Positions 39,001 through 54,000 of a DNA stretch of 64,000 bases are shown here, piece after piece; positions within the stretch are counted from its first letter, which is position 1; each line of letters opens with the position of its first letter. Both the position numbers and the translations under genes were made by a program. The DNA is from Arcuatula senhousia (Eukaryota; Mollusca; Bivalvia; Mytilida; Mytilidae). A model generated the notes under the pieces. The model was not told the origin of the DNA and did not search any database. It worked only from the letters and a program-made list of their open reading frames with translations. The stretch is taken from positions 5,345,501 to 5,409,500 of the forward strand of contig OZ020307.1 of assembly GCA_963971305.1 (NCBI GenBank), written 5' to 3'.

Positions 39001-42000
39001 GACGAATGTATATGTCAAGAAACTAGTGAGATACTACTACATGTACCAATATCAGAAAACAGATACATGTACTAAATTTAACTAGATAAAAATGACAAGC
39101 ACAACAGATGAAATTGCTTTTTTTGTAGCTGAAAGTTTCTTTAATGAAAATTAGCATCTTTTAAGCACAGACAATCATCTTCAGAGCAAAAACATTACAT
39201 AATGTACTAATGATATCATCTAACACAAATAAACATACAAAGATTGGTTACCTGTTCTAAACTTTAGTTTAATAGTGCATTCTTAAGTGTTATTTGTAAC
39301 ATTAATTGTTTTTGCTGCTGAAGTCATAACTTGCAAAATTTTATGATAAAAAGTTAAAAATGAAATTTCCCTTAACAAATTAGCCACCTACCAGTGTATA
39401 AGCTGTCCTTTCTGGAGTCTTACCATCCTTGACTTGTACAGGGAAGTGAAAGCTTGGAGTTTCCTCTCGGTCTATCCTAGACACTGTTGTTATTATACCC
39501 TAAAGAGGTAAAAGAACATTAGACTACTATACTTCTACTAATCTATATAGCATGTTAGCCATCAAAGTCATTAACTGATGGGTGACTTTTAGGGTTTTAC
39601 ACCCTGGCCATGAATATCATTATTATGGAGGACACTTTATTTTATACAGGTGTGCATGATTTATAATGTGGAACTTGAATGGGCTAATGATTGACAAAGT
39701 GTTTCTAAATTACTAGTAGTTTGTGCTGATTGATACAAGAGTATTACATGTTCCTAAATTAAATTCTGTTTTAAATTGTTACTCATTGACATTTTGCTTT
39801 TCCTGAGTATAGTATGACAAAACTTTGTCATAGAGTATAATAACTCACTGATATTTTTGATACATCTAAGTACAATGTAGTTTGAGTGATGGTATGAGAA
39901 AGTTTTAATTGATACACTAAAGTATTTGATTATTCCTGAGTATGGAATCAGTGAGTATTGTTATAGAGTAATTACTCACTGATATCTTGGATACACTGAA
40001 GTATTTGGTTATTCCTGAGTATGGTATGAGCGAGTATTGAAGTCTAAACCCTGTTCCATTCTGTACAATAGCTTTAACAGTCTCCACAATTGATCCTGAA
40101 CAAAAATATCAAAATCAACATCAAACTGAACCAAAAAGAATATCATCAGTGGGGAACCTATTTATAAAGTTTATTTATAAAATCTCTATAAGTTTAATAA
40201 TCATCTATGTCACATCAAATTTCTTAATTGAAATGTAACAATCTTAACAAGTAAGCTGTGAGCCAATGCTCACTAGTGATACCCCCCTTTCACTACTATG
40301 TATTGTGTTAAATATAAAGTTCTTGACTTAAGAAGTAGATGTCCAATGGTTTCCATATAATGTAAAGCTTTATCATAATTATAAGCAACTTAGAAGTAAT
40401 AGCTGCTGAAAAATGAGCGAATATAAAGCTTGATGGAAAAAAATTCAAAGTGTTTGGTAGACAGGAAGTAGAAGTCTGATGGATCCAAAAATGAATCCCT
40501 AAATACATCATATCTATATCAAGCTTGTTAACTTTGGTCCAGGTGAGCTAAAAACTACAAAACAATCAACATTTGAAGTTCAACAGCTTATCATTGAGCT
40601 AAAACCTATTACATTATCATTGCACATTGAAACAACAGCAGAAATTACTTTCTAGTCAAAACTTATAAGTCATCAAGTGACTTTAGAAAATTCTTACCAT
40701 TAGGTATGGTTTCAGGTATTTGTACAGCATACTCTGGTTTAAGGAAGACTGGGGCTTGGTCGTTTATTCCTTCTACTTCTACTATAAGACTGAGGTTTGT
40801 ATGTCTAGGTGGTGATCCTTTGTCTGTGGCCATCACCGTCATGTTCAGCTCAGCAGTCTGGGTGGCATTCTCTGCCAAAATGTGTAGTTGATTAAGAGAG
40901 TTCAAATCCACCTGAGCCTTGATAGTAACCACACCTGTAGCTCGATTAATCTCAAAATAGCTCTCCAGTTTAGGGGCCACCAAGGTAAACTCAATCTCAG
41001 CATTCACTCCAGTGTCCATGTCCTTGACACTTGGCCATAAGATGAGGGTCCCCACAGGGGATTTCTCTATAATGGTGGCTGTAGCCTCTGTTATAGTCTT
41101 GTCTTCAGCATTATAGAATTCTGGTGCATGGTCATTGACGTCCTCTACAATAAGTTCAAGGTCAGCTCTGGACCAGCGTGGGGGATAACCATGGTCTGTA
41201 GCATATACCTCTAGATTGTACTGATCCTTTGTTTCTCTGTCCAAATCTCCTGTTAACACAACACTGTCCCCCACTATCTTGAAAGGATCTGAAAAGCAAC
41301 AAAAAACAGTTTTAATGCTTAACCAGCATTTTATATGTTTTGGGCACAAGAAATGATAGCCAATATGTCTTGCTTTTTATGAGATTGGCTCATCAGCATC
41401 CAAATAAATCATATCAATTAAGCTGAGGGCAAAATGTTATTGAAAACATTGAAAGTTCGTGTTTAAATCTCCAACAAACCATAAGTCGCCATGAATTGTG
41501 TCTTCTGAATTATAAGTTATCATTTATATATTCATTGAAATTGCTTGCTAATAATTAGCATGTCTTCAGAAACTACATACCTGAGCTGTTCATACTAAAT
41601 GACACCTGGCCATTCATTCCTATGTCCAGATCGTTAGCTGTCAGGTTATACACAACTGTTCCATTGACAGTATCTTCTGGTACCCTGGCCTTCATGGTTC
41701 CCACAAACACTGGAGAGTTATCATTAGAATCCTCAATCAGAATGTATACTGTGGTATTTGCTTTCTGTTGACCATCAAAGGCTTCCACACTTAATTTGAA
41801 TGATGATTTCTTCTCCCTGTCTAATCCACCACTAGTGAAGACATCACCTGTAATTTAAAGTAAGCATGATACGTCTTTGTACCTAGCTTGTACAAATCTA
41901 ATGCTATCTATTATCTACTGTGGATTCGTTTATTTTCGTGGGTACCAATTTTCATGGTCTGATGAAAAAGGACCATTTCGTAGAATCTGAAATTTGTAGT

Positions 42001-45000
42001 CTACATACATATCAATGTTGAATTTCTTTTTCGTGGGGTATAAAATTTCGTGGGTCAAGACCACCCACGAAAACCACGAAAATTGATAACCCACGAATAA
42101 TAATGAAACCACAGTGACTAGTCTTATGCTCTAATAACTTCATTTCTAAACAATGCACAATGTATCAAGACATTAGTGCTATTCTGGTTGAAAACTCTTC
42201 AGGAGGGAGGTTTGGGGTTTTATTAGGTGCAAGAACAATAGAATTTACTATCTTAAAGTGTTCTTTCAGTACAAAACACCCTATATATATACGCAAGTAG
42301 GGTAGGTCAGATAAATGAAGGATTAAAATGGTCCTGTAGTATAATCTATAAACAGACTTACCAGACAATATATCCACATAGAATTTCCCATCTGAACCAG
42401 AAGCTATTCTGTATCTCGTTGTGGTGTTGCCATTGACATCATCATCTGTTGCTATGACAACCCCGACCTTTTGACCTGCAATGGCTGATTCGTTGACAGA
42501 GAATGTGTAGTTATCAGAAGAGAAGGTTGGTGGTTCATCATTGACATCGATCAGGTCAATGGTCAGGTTAACAAATGTTTCATGTCCAGTTCCATTCCTA
42601 TCTGCTGCTTTTATCTGAATAAAGGGAATGAAATCTCTATAGGAAATTAAAATAAAAAGCTACGCCGAGCGCAGCATGATACGACCGCAACAGGTTGAAC
42701 CCTGTTCGTTGGCGGCCTAATATGGATAGTCAATTGCTTTGGACACATGAAGCCCATGGTGGACTCACAATGGTTTTTGACACATGCCTTCCGGGGTGGA
42801 CTTTCAACACATATTTACCTTTTTGACTCCCTAGTTTCTCAAAAACGGTAAGTTTATTTTTCGTGTGTGGCCCATCTTTGTCCCCTCCCTCTCCCCACAC
42901 ACATAGAAAAGTACGATGCAATATATATCACAACCCTTGAAACATCTAATTGACAGAATTTAGTGAAGAATCCAATATAAAAAGAATTTTCAAAATCCAA
43001 TGAATAATAAACATTCTACAGCAAATTTGTCAAAACACCCGTTCTAGCCCCTTTTGACCCCTTTCTCTAAATCGGCAGGGGCCACAAGCCCCAAATACAA
43101 TACCAACCTTCCTATAGTGGTCACAAACATTATATCAATATTTTAAAACAATCGGTCAATGTATACTCAAGTTATCCACAAGAAAGCGGACAATCATTGA
43201 TAATTGTCGTTTTTGGCCCCTTTGACCCCTAATATCTAGAAAATGGTAAGAGATATTGTAATTCTGATTGAAAAACGCAGGCAGGAAATTTCACAAGGAT
43301 TCTAATGAATAAAAGATTTTGAAAATCGGACCAAAAATAAAAAAGTCGATTTTTGGGGTGTGGCCCACCTTTGACCCCCCCACGGCAAAGTAATGGTGCA
43401 ATATATATCAAAACAATTGACACATTTAGTTGACAGAATTTATTGATTAATCCAATAAAAAAAGAATTTCCAAAATCCACTGAATAATAAACATTCTACA
43501 GAAGATTTGTCAAAACACACATTTTAGCCCCTTTTGGCCCTTTTTTCTAAAACGGTAGGGGCCACAAACCCCAAATGCAATACCAACCTTCCTTTATTGG
43601 TTACAAACATCATATCCAAATTTCAAAACAATCGGTCAATGTTTACTAAAGTTATCGCACGGAAACCAAAGTGTCTACAGACGACGACAACGACGACGAC
43701 ATCGCCATAACATAATACGATCGCAAAAATTTTGCGGTCTTATAAAAAAATCATGAACTAAATTCATGAGCACACATGTAGTCTTTGATCTAGTACCATG
43801 ACAACAATATTTTAGGTACAAACTAAACTATTTGCCATTCCTTTCAAAATGATTATCTATCAACATGAACACTATTGTTTTTTTCTGATTTTATTGGTAC
43901 TTTGACTTAGATGACAATATCATTTACCTGTAGAACATATTGTGCTTGGGTTTCCCTTTCTAGATCTGTTGTATTAGTTAGAACCTGTCCTGTTCTATCA
44001 TCAATGCTGAATGGTAGATTGTATCCCACAAGGGAATATCTGATCCCTTCTGTTCCACTGATACCACTGTCTATATCAGTAGCAGATATAGGGGGAACCT
44101 AGAGAAATATAAACATATGGATATCTGATCCCTTCTGTTCCACTGATACCACTGTCTATATCAGTAGCAGATATAGGGGGAACCTAGAGAAATATAAACA
44201 TATGGATATCTGATCCCTTCTGTTCCACTGATACCACTGTCTATATCAGAAGCAGATATAGGGGGGACCTAATAAAATGAGGTTTAACAATAAGGTCTAA
44301 AGGTGAAATGGGCAATTGGACAAGCAAACTCACTATACAAAATAAATGCCACACTCTGTTTAGTATAACCAAACCCCTCTAAACTTAACCCTAAATACTA
44401 TTTAGCCTTTCTAAATTAAACTGGTTTACTAGTATTTCCTTTTCAATTAAAGGAATACCTGTCTAAAGCAACCAATTACTTTTATTAGTCCAGAAGTAGT
44501 TTGGTATAGACAGGTTTTACCATGCATTCTATTTTGGCTTCCTAATGCATACAATATTCAAATATGGACACACAATGCATGCATTAATAATTTAAACATT
44601 TCACTGAGTAATCTGATTTTATTCAGGGCAAATATAGAAATGTTTACCAATGCAAATTTTATTTGACTTAATTTTACATCATTAAAATAAGGAGCTATTT
44701 TGATCAAATCAATGCTACATGGCATATCACCCAAAACGATCATTTCACACATTTTCTATCAAGCACATAAAACCAATGTATGTAACATTTACCACATTGA
44801 CATCTTCATCCAGTCCTGAGTTCTCCTTTACAGATCCAGAGTACGACCGCTGGGTAAATACTGGGGAGTTGTCATTAATATCTGTTATATAAACTATCAC
44901 CTCGGTGTAGCCCTGTAATTAGATAGTGACATCTGTATCCAAGCTCACAGAAAGGATACCCTCCACTATAAATTGAGTTCTATGTTGGTAAATAAATTAA

Positions 45001-48000
45001 AATCCAATTATCTTCCCTTTATAACATCCAAGACTTCATCCACATTGTCATATTATGTTGTTTATTCCATAAAAAGTTGCATCATAATCCATCAAGCTGC
45101 TTTGGAGGGATTTACCTTATGAGACATGACAGACAAGGTGATTCCTATAAACTGTCCTTTGAGACAGGCCCCCATCCACACATGTGACAGTAAAGGGAAA
45201 CTTACAGTCCTTTGAGACAGTCCCCCATCCACATCTATGACAGTAAAGGGAAACTTACAGTTCTTTGAGACAGTCCCCATCCACATCCACATCTATGATA
45301 GTAAAGGGTTACTTACAGTCCTTTGAGACAGTCCCCCATCCACACATGTGACAGTAAAGAGAAACTTACAGTCCTTTGAGACAGTCCCCCATCCACATCC
45401 ACATCTATGACAGTAAAGGGAAACTTACAGTCCTTTGAGACAGTCCCCCATCCACATCCACATCTATGACAGTAAAGAGAAACTTACAGTCCTTTGAGAC
45501 AGTCCCCCATCCACATCTATGACAGTAAAGGGAAACTTACAGTTCTTTGAGACAGTCCCCCATCCACATCCACATCTATGACAGTAAAGGGAAACTTAGT
45601 CCTTTGAGATAGCCCCCCATCCACACCTTTGACAGTAAAGAGAAACTTACAGTCCTTTGAGACAGTCCTCCATCCACACCTATGACAGTAATGGGAAACT
45701 TACAGTCCTTTGAGACAGTCCCCCATCCACATCTATGACAGTAAAGTGAAACTTATAGTCCTTTGAGACAGTCCCCCATCCACATCTATGACAGTAATGG
45801 GAAACTTACAGTCCTTTGAGACAGTCCCCCATCCACACCTATGACAGTAAAAGGATATCTGTTACTGATACATTGGTCTCTGTCTAAAGGCCCAATAGTA
45901 TATATAGTCCCATTCTGAAATGGATAAAAATACCAATCTTAAGAAGAATATAATTATGTAACATGTATCTAAATCTTAAAATTTTCACAAATTCGATCAA
46001 CACAAAATAATTTTCTAAATATATCAGCATGCTAGTTATTGCAATCCGTGTAATAAAAAAGTTACAACACATTAGCTTAATGTGCATATCACAAATACTG
46101 TAAAGCAGGGTATTTTGAGGGGAGCACTTTTTAGATTTGTATATGTACAGTATTGAGGAATTTATACCATGTGTTATCAATGGTTTACTGAAAGGAAAAA
46201 CTATATACAAGTGAGCATTCCCTATAACATTATATCTTGTAAGTGATTTGAAGTCCTCACCTGTGATATATTGAACAGTGACTGGACATCCACAGAAATG
46301 ATACTATATGTCACAACACCATTGTTTCCTAGATCGTCATCGGTGGCACTAACCATGCCCACGATAGAGGATGTCCTACCGTCTGTCTCAGGAGTAGAAA
46401 AGTTGTACACCAGCCTGGTAAACTTTGGGTCATGGTCATTCACATCAGCAATCTCAATATTCAGTGCAACCTAAAGCCAAAACAAAAGATACTTATTCAA
46501 GATTTAAATAAAACCATTATTATATAGTTAAAACAAGAGGCTCCCAGGAGCCTGAATCGCTCACCTGATATATGTGCCTGAAGTAAAGGTTTTTAGGCAA
46601 AATCTATTTGACGTTGAAAGGGTAATAAGTTTAATAAGGGGGTCATCTGACAATATGGTGGATCTTAAGGTGCTGATCACTTTTGTTCTCAATCAAAATC
46701 TAAAAATCTGTCACCCTTTTTGAGTTATTAGCAAATAAATGCAGTTTAACCTAATGTTCTATTTTTAGCCACAGCGGCCATGTTTTACGACCAATAAAAA
46801 ATCCCCACATCAATTCTATACACCTTATGCTAATAAACAACAATACAAAGTTTGGTTCCAATTTGACTTTAAGTGTCAGAGGAGTTAACGTTTTCAATGT
46901 AATGAGGAAATGCTTTTTAAAAGCTAAATTTTGACGTTCTAAGGACAATAACTCCTAAAAGGAAAGGTCCTACAACGTTGACCCTATTACATATTTTGTA
47001 GATCTTGATGTGCTTACCAATATGCAATTTAAATTTCTCGAATATCTTGTAAAGTTGTCAAGATATTGAGCTAAACAGGTGCAAAATTTGCCAAAAATCC
47101 ACAAAAAGGGCAATAACTCCTACATGGGTTGTTGGATTTTCTTCAAAATTTCAGAGCTGGTAGATCTTCGGGTGCTGATCACTTTTGTTTCAATCAAAAT
47201 TGTAAAATCTGTCACCGTTTTTGAGTTATTTGCAAATAAAGAAGGAATGTGTCCATGGGACACGGATGCCCCCGCTAGGCCCCAAACAGGAAGTAGATGT
47301 CTGACAGACATGAAAGTTGCTTAGGACATACAGTTTGTCATACTGAACGATCCTACAAAGTTTCAAATCATTCTCATGTATGGTTCCTGAGAAAATCTTG
47401 ACGGAAATTTTCAAGTCATGTTCACATATTTTCCAATCGGCCTAAGTCCCAAACAGGAAGTAGATGTCCGACAGGTCTCAAAATCGCTTAGGACGTACTG
47501 TTTATCATACTGAACCAACCTACCAAGTTTCAAATCATTCTCATGTACGGTTACTGAGAAAAGCTTGACGGAAATTTTCATAGTCATGTTCACATATTTT
47601 CACATGGCCTAAGTCCCAAACAGGAAGTAGATGTCCGACAGGTCTCAAAATCGCTTAGGACGTACTGTTTGTCATACTGAATTATCCTACCAAGTTTCAA
47701 GTCATTCTCATGTACGGTTGCTGAGAAAAGCTTGACAGAAATTTTCATGGTCATGTTCACATATTTTCACATGGCCTAAGTCCCAAACAGGAAGTAGATG
47801 TCCGACAGGTCTCAAAATCGCTTAGGACATACTGTTTGTCATACTGAACCATCCTACCAAGTTTCAAGTCATTCTCATGTACGGTTGCTGAGAAAAGCTT
47901 GACGGAAATTTGTACGGACGGACGTACGGGACGTACGGACGTACGTACGGACGGACATGAGTAAAACTTAATGCCCCCCGACATGTCGTCGCGGGGGCAT

Positions 48001-51000
48001 AAAAACTGCCATTTACCCCTATGTTCTATTTTTAGCCACAGCGGCCATATTTTACGACCAATCAAAAATCCCCACATCAGTTCTATACACCTAATGCTAA
48101 TAAACAACTATACCAAGTTTGGTTCCAATTGGACTTTAACTGTCTGAGGAGTTAACGTTTTCAATGTAATGAGGAAATGCTGTTAAAATGCTCAATTTTG
48201 ACGTTCTAAGGGCAATAACTCCTAAAAGGAAAGGTTCTACAACGTTGACCCTATTACATATTTTGTAGATCTTGATGTGCTTAACAATATGCAATTTAAA
48301 TTTCTCAAATATCTTGTATAGTTTTCAAGATATTGAGCTAAACAGGTGCTAAATTTGCAAAAAATCCACAAAAAGGGCAATAACTCCTACATGGGTTGTT
48401 GGATTATCTTCAAAATTTCAGGGTAGGTAGATCTTGAGGTGCTGATCACTTTTACTCAGACTGACCTGAAAATCACTTACACCTTAGGGGATCCCTATAG
48501 GAGTCTGCATACAAAATTTCAGAATTTTGATATCTGTAGCCGTTTTTGAGTTATTTGCAAAAAACTGGATTTTACCCCTATGTTCTATTTTTAGCCACGG
48601 CGGCCATGTTTTACGACGAATCAAAAATCCCCACATCAGTTCTAAGCACCGAATGCTAATGAACAACCATACCAAGTTTGGTTGCAATTGGACTTATGGT
48701 GTCAAGAGGAGTTAACGTTTTAAAAAGTTTACGACGGACGACGGACGACGGACAGACGACGGACGCCAAGTGATGACAATAGCTCACATGACCCTTCGGG
48801 TCAGGTGACCTAAAAAGGTATCAATTAAACTTGTAATTATTTTAACATCAGTTTTCCAGTTGCAACAAAAATTAACTGAACTAAAGGGATTAGTCCTGGT
48901 GTGCATGTTTATGTTCTAACTAGGCACTTCATTAAAACTGGTATTTTTATAGCTGTTATAACTACACTAATTATGAGTATAAGACCTACCTTATTAATGT
49001 TCAATGAGTCATTAGCCACAATTGTTAGAGAGAAATGGTCTTTATGTGACTTCACACTGATGGTTGTATTCAATCTTATCACTCCACTGTGATCAATCTC
49101 AAACAAATCTGAAAATACAGTATATCAAGTTTTAGAACTAAATATGAAAAACCATATTCTAAACTTGATCAATGATCTTGTGTGTTCATTAATTTTTAGG
49201 GGCATGATTTACCAAGTACATATCATGACATCTTAGATCAAAGTTTAATAGTGAAACTTTTGCAGCCAAGAGTCAATCCTCAAAACAAAGTGGCTGCAAA
49301 TATTTTATTGGAAAGAAAATTAGATTGATGATCTACAACAAATTATACACTGCATCAAAGATTCATGGTTAAAAACCATGGACAAAATTGCTCATCTAAA
49401 ACTTCTAAATTTACAATATCATGACATGAGTATAATAACCTGAGTCCGGTCCTTCCAGTGATAAATCAATGTCTGTAAACTCTGGTTCATAATCACAATC
49501 AGAAGTAGTAACAGTCAGGATAGAGAACCCCTTTGGTGACCCCTCCAGTACTGTAGCATTATATTGTGGTAATGTAAATTGTGGTGTGCAGTCATTGATA
49601 TCTGTTATATCGAGGGTCACCACAGTTGTAGCTGATTGTTGTGGTTTCCCCATATCATGAGCCTCTACATGCAGTATAAACAAGGCAGTCCCATTTTCCT
49701 TCAGTACCCTTGGTGATTCTCTGTCAAGTTCCAAAAGCACTGTTATCAAACCCTATATGAGGTAAGTAGAAAATTTAATCATTTTTTTAAATACGGCTGA
49801 TTTTACAAAGAACGAAATCAGCACCTCTAAGATTATTTGATATCTACCAATATGCACTTTTAAAGTACATGTAACCTTTCTTCATTTAAAGGTAAAATCT
49901 CTAGTTTTCAAGCAGGACACATTGTTAGTTCTTTGCCATTGGTGTAAAATAACAAGGTTGGTCCTAACCAAGGGTCTTAACAAAATTGCAAAACCATAAC
50001 CAAGAACCATTTTTAAGGTACCTAAATGTCCTTGTAATATATATCTGTAAAGTGCTGTCACTTAAAATGACTGTTTGAGTAGTTTTCTATTTATTCTTCT
50101 TTAGATTAATCTAATGACACCAGGGTTTTACACATGAATTACTGACCTGATTATTGGACAAGGTTGACACATTAAAGAGGCCATGATAATTCATCAATTT
50201 GAACTTCACAGTTCCATTTTCCCCAGCATCAGGATCAGAAGCAAATACCCTCATCTGGAAACCTTTACTACTTGGACCTGAAGTACATGAATTATTAAGA
50301 AAGTTTCTCCAAGAGATTTACTAGCTTCAACATTTTATTTTTCAATTTTCTAAATTGTTCAAATTCTAAGATTCTCACAGGCATAAACTGCACATGTGAT
50401 AAACTGTCTTAACATTGTGTTTAGTACCTTGATCAGTTATTTTAATTTTCAGGTTCATCACAACTTTTGGTTAAGTGGTCTTGTAACCCTCAGGATAAAT
50501 TCAAGTGAAAATATTTTTTAAATCTTATATTTCTCTTGACATAGACGTTTGATTACTGAACAATTACAACTCCTTTATTCACATCTACTAACCCTGTCAA
50601 AAAGGGAAAAATTATTTTGAATTGATCATCTATGAGTACTTCAGGCATATTTGTACACTGTTTGTTAAAAAAAACAAGCATTCTGAGAGTATTGCAAAAC
50701 AATACTTAGTCCCCTACCCGCCTCATATTTCAGTCACTGGTAACAATTTGTCAAACAAATGAATATCTAAACTTGATAAGTTTAATATCTACAAGGAACA
50801 ATAAAAAAGTGTAGAAAAGAAAATTGCAATAGATTTTCAAACTTCAAAGGGCCATAACTCCCATAAAAATTGTGGACCGGCAGGAAACTCACACTTGATC
50901 TGTAACTCATCAAGGTAAACACACATACCAAAAATCAGTTCATTATCTATAAGCGTTTAGAAAAAAAAAGCGGAAAACTGAAATTTTAGTGAATTTTCAA

Positions 51001-54000
51001 AGTTGAAAGGGCCATAACTCCCATAAAAAATTGTGGACTGGCACGAAACTCAAACTTGATCTGTAACTCATCAAGGTAAACTCACATACCAAAAATCAGT
51101 TCATTATCTATAAGCGTTTAGAAAAAAAGTGCGGAAAACTGAAATTTTAGTGAATTTTCAAAGTTGAAAGGGCCATAACTCCCATAAAAAATTGTGGACT
51201 GGCACGAAACTCAAACTTGATCTGTAACTCATCAAGATAAACTCACATACCAAAAATCAGTTCATTATCTATAAGCGTTTAGAACAAAAGTGCGGAAAAC
51301 TGAGGTGTGACAGACAGACAGACGGACGGACAGACGGACGGACGGACAGACGGACAGACGGACAGAGCGCAAACCTATAGTCCCCTTTGGCTTTCGCAGG
51401 TAGGGGACTAAAAATCAAAGTTAAGATTCTGCATGTTTCTAAAATGGGAACTGACCTTCTACATGTGTGAACATATAAGCTGAGTTGTTGAACTTTGGAG
51501 TGTTGTCATTTACATCTAATACTGTAACGTTCACATTGGTTGTTCCCTACAATATATAATCTCATGTGGAATAAGTGTATGCGACACAGCTTACATAACA
51601 AAGTAATTTAGAACATTTAAAACATGCTTATTTTATGTTCAAAGTAGTGTACAAGGGGATATTTCCCCAAGGATTGGATTTTAGTAATTTTCAGTTTAAT
51701 GTATTGGCATAGTCTGTATAAACCAAATATAAGATGCCTAGTTATTATGTTTTTCAAGTAATTCATTTTCCACAAAACTCTTACCAAGAAGTTTAAAAAA
51801 CCCTAAGTTCACAAAGTTACTGAAGCGTAAAAATGGAGTCAAGGTCACACAACATGGTGACAATTGCGTAGACCAAAACCACAAATATCAGATACCTATT
51901 ATTATACTTTTGAAGTAATTCAATTTCCACAAGTCTTACAAAAAAGGTTACGCTGTTGCAGCCGCCACCAGAAGTAATACCTATGTCTCGCCTTCTGCCA
52001 AGACAAAAACTAAAATTCTATTGCAGAAAGTAGTAAATGTGCAAGAACTCTGTGATTAAGAATGATTCTAAACAAAAAGATAATTTATAAACTGTAAAGT
52101 CTTTGTACCTGATTTCCAGCTGAATCGGTCGCTATGACTGTTATCTGATAGGACGAAACATTCTCTCTATCTGGCACTATCTCTACTTTCAACTCCCCTT
52201 TAGATATCATAAAATATCCACTGTCAGCTGGAAAGGAACATACAATAAGGGGTCTAAGAAGAATACATAGGAATATACCAGAATCATCAGATTACAGATT
52301 TCAACTTCTTAAATGACTAAATTTATAAAGATTAATTTTGTTATATATTTAAATGAAAGGTTTACTTCATAATTAAGTTATGATTATAAAATGGTTCATT
52401 ATGTTTAAGCTGCCAACTTTCTGCTAAAATTTGGTTCTATTGAGACAATATATTCCATTACCTCCTGCAATAGAGTACGTCAGTTTACCATCGTCAATAG
52501 CATCTTTATCTGTAGCCTCCAGGCTTAATATACTGGTATGCAATGGAACATTCTGAAAAAAAAACTGTACAAAATTCATTTTCAATGGATTTTCATAAGA
52601 TTTTTATATCTAAATACATGTTTTTTTAAGCACAGCATGTTAAAATCACAAACGCTTTATCTTTACATTAAGAAAGTTTGGCATAGCAAAATGTAGAATT
52701 TTTTAAATCCATGTAAATTTAATACCTGTAGATGCAAAAATAATTCCATTGTTCTACCCAAAAATCATAACGTCATTTTCACATGGGCCGTTTTCTCCCT
52801 ATACCTAGAAAAGACTTTTTGAATAAAATTAATCTGATCTGAAAGCATCAATCAATTATTGTAATTTCTATGATAGATGAAAAACATTAGAGTTTGAATT
52901 TCCCAGACCCTTCATTGCAATGTTCAATTTCTCCTGTATGTCTTTGCCCTGTTTTTCTTTTCTTTTTGGACATTGTAGTTCAGTATTTCAGTTATATATT
53001 TCAACGAATGTAAGAGACTACCTTATTTAAGTAAATATTACCTCAAAAACTTCAGCATAGTAAACTGTGTTATTAAAGACAGGACTATTGTCATTTATAT
53101 CTTCTATGTGAACTTTTATCTCCCTGCTGTTACTATAAATACCATCACTAACTTCAGCCTAGAAAAAAATTGTTCTGTTACAAACTATAGAAACTAATGT
53201 ACTGTTTGTTGGACAATTAATGAAAAATACCTTCAAAAGATACATGTACTTGAGTTTATCACATGATTTTGCTTTGAAAAAGACTAAAATCACTGATTTT
53301 GAACACATCTAATTTGATGAGAGGTTGTAGCATCCAATGTCTGATCATTATGTCGGGAACCAGCTCTACAATTTCATTTGGAACTGATGAAATGGGGTAC
53401 CGTATCATTTACAAGGTTAGTATCATTGCAGGATAAATAAGGTACAATTGCCGTCACATGAAAGTTGAAAATTTACATTATTATTCATTTATGTATCAAC
53501 TGTTGTTGAGGATACTGTACCATAATGAAAATATAGTCTCATTATTCATGTAGAATTTGTCAAACTCAAATTAGTATTCATATACTTATAACTTACATAC
53601 TTAAATGAATAAAACTTCAGCAAAATCTGTTCAGCAGACTAAGAGTTTCTATGACCTTCAATACACTTTCTATGACCTTCAATACACTAAGTGGAAATGT
53701 CCCATAACTCCTAGGTCCCTCTATCACATTGCGGTGGGGAACAAAAAATGGTTTCTTACCCTGAGTGTATAGGTCCCATGCAGATCAGGTGGCATTGATT
53801 CATAGTCCAAAGATTTCCGCAGTTCCAGACAACCACCAGTTTCATTTACATATTTCTGTATTGTAAACTTCCCTCCTGAGTTGTCAGATTTTATAGAAAA
53901 ACTTAACTGAAAAAGTAAATAATTATTGAGACATGATTTCATTATAACTCTTGATGTAATAATGTTCAAAAGAACTGAACTTGTAGTTCACTTGAAAAAA

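Noticed and set aside
47757..48107. 116-codon minus-strand ORF
   Set aside because: It spans the GACG microsatellite and terminal hairpin of a mobile repeat.
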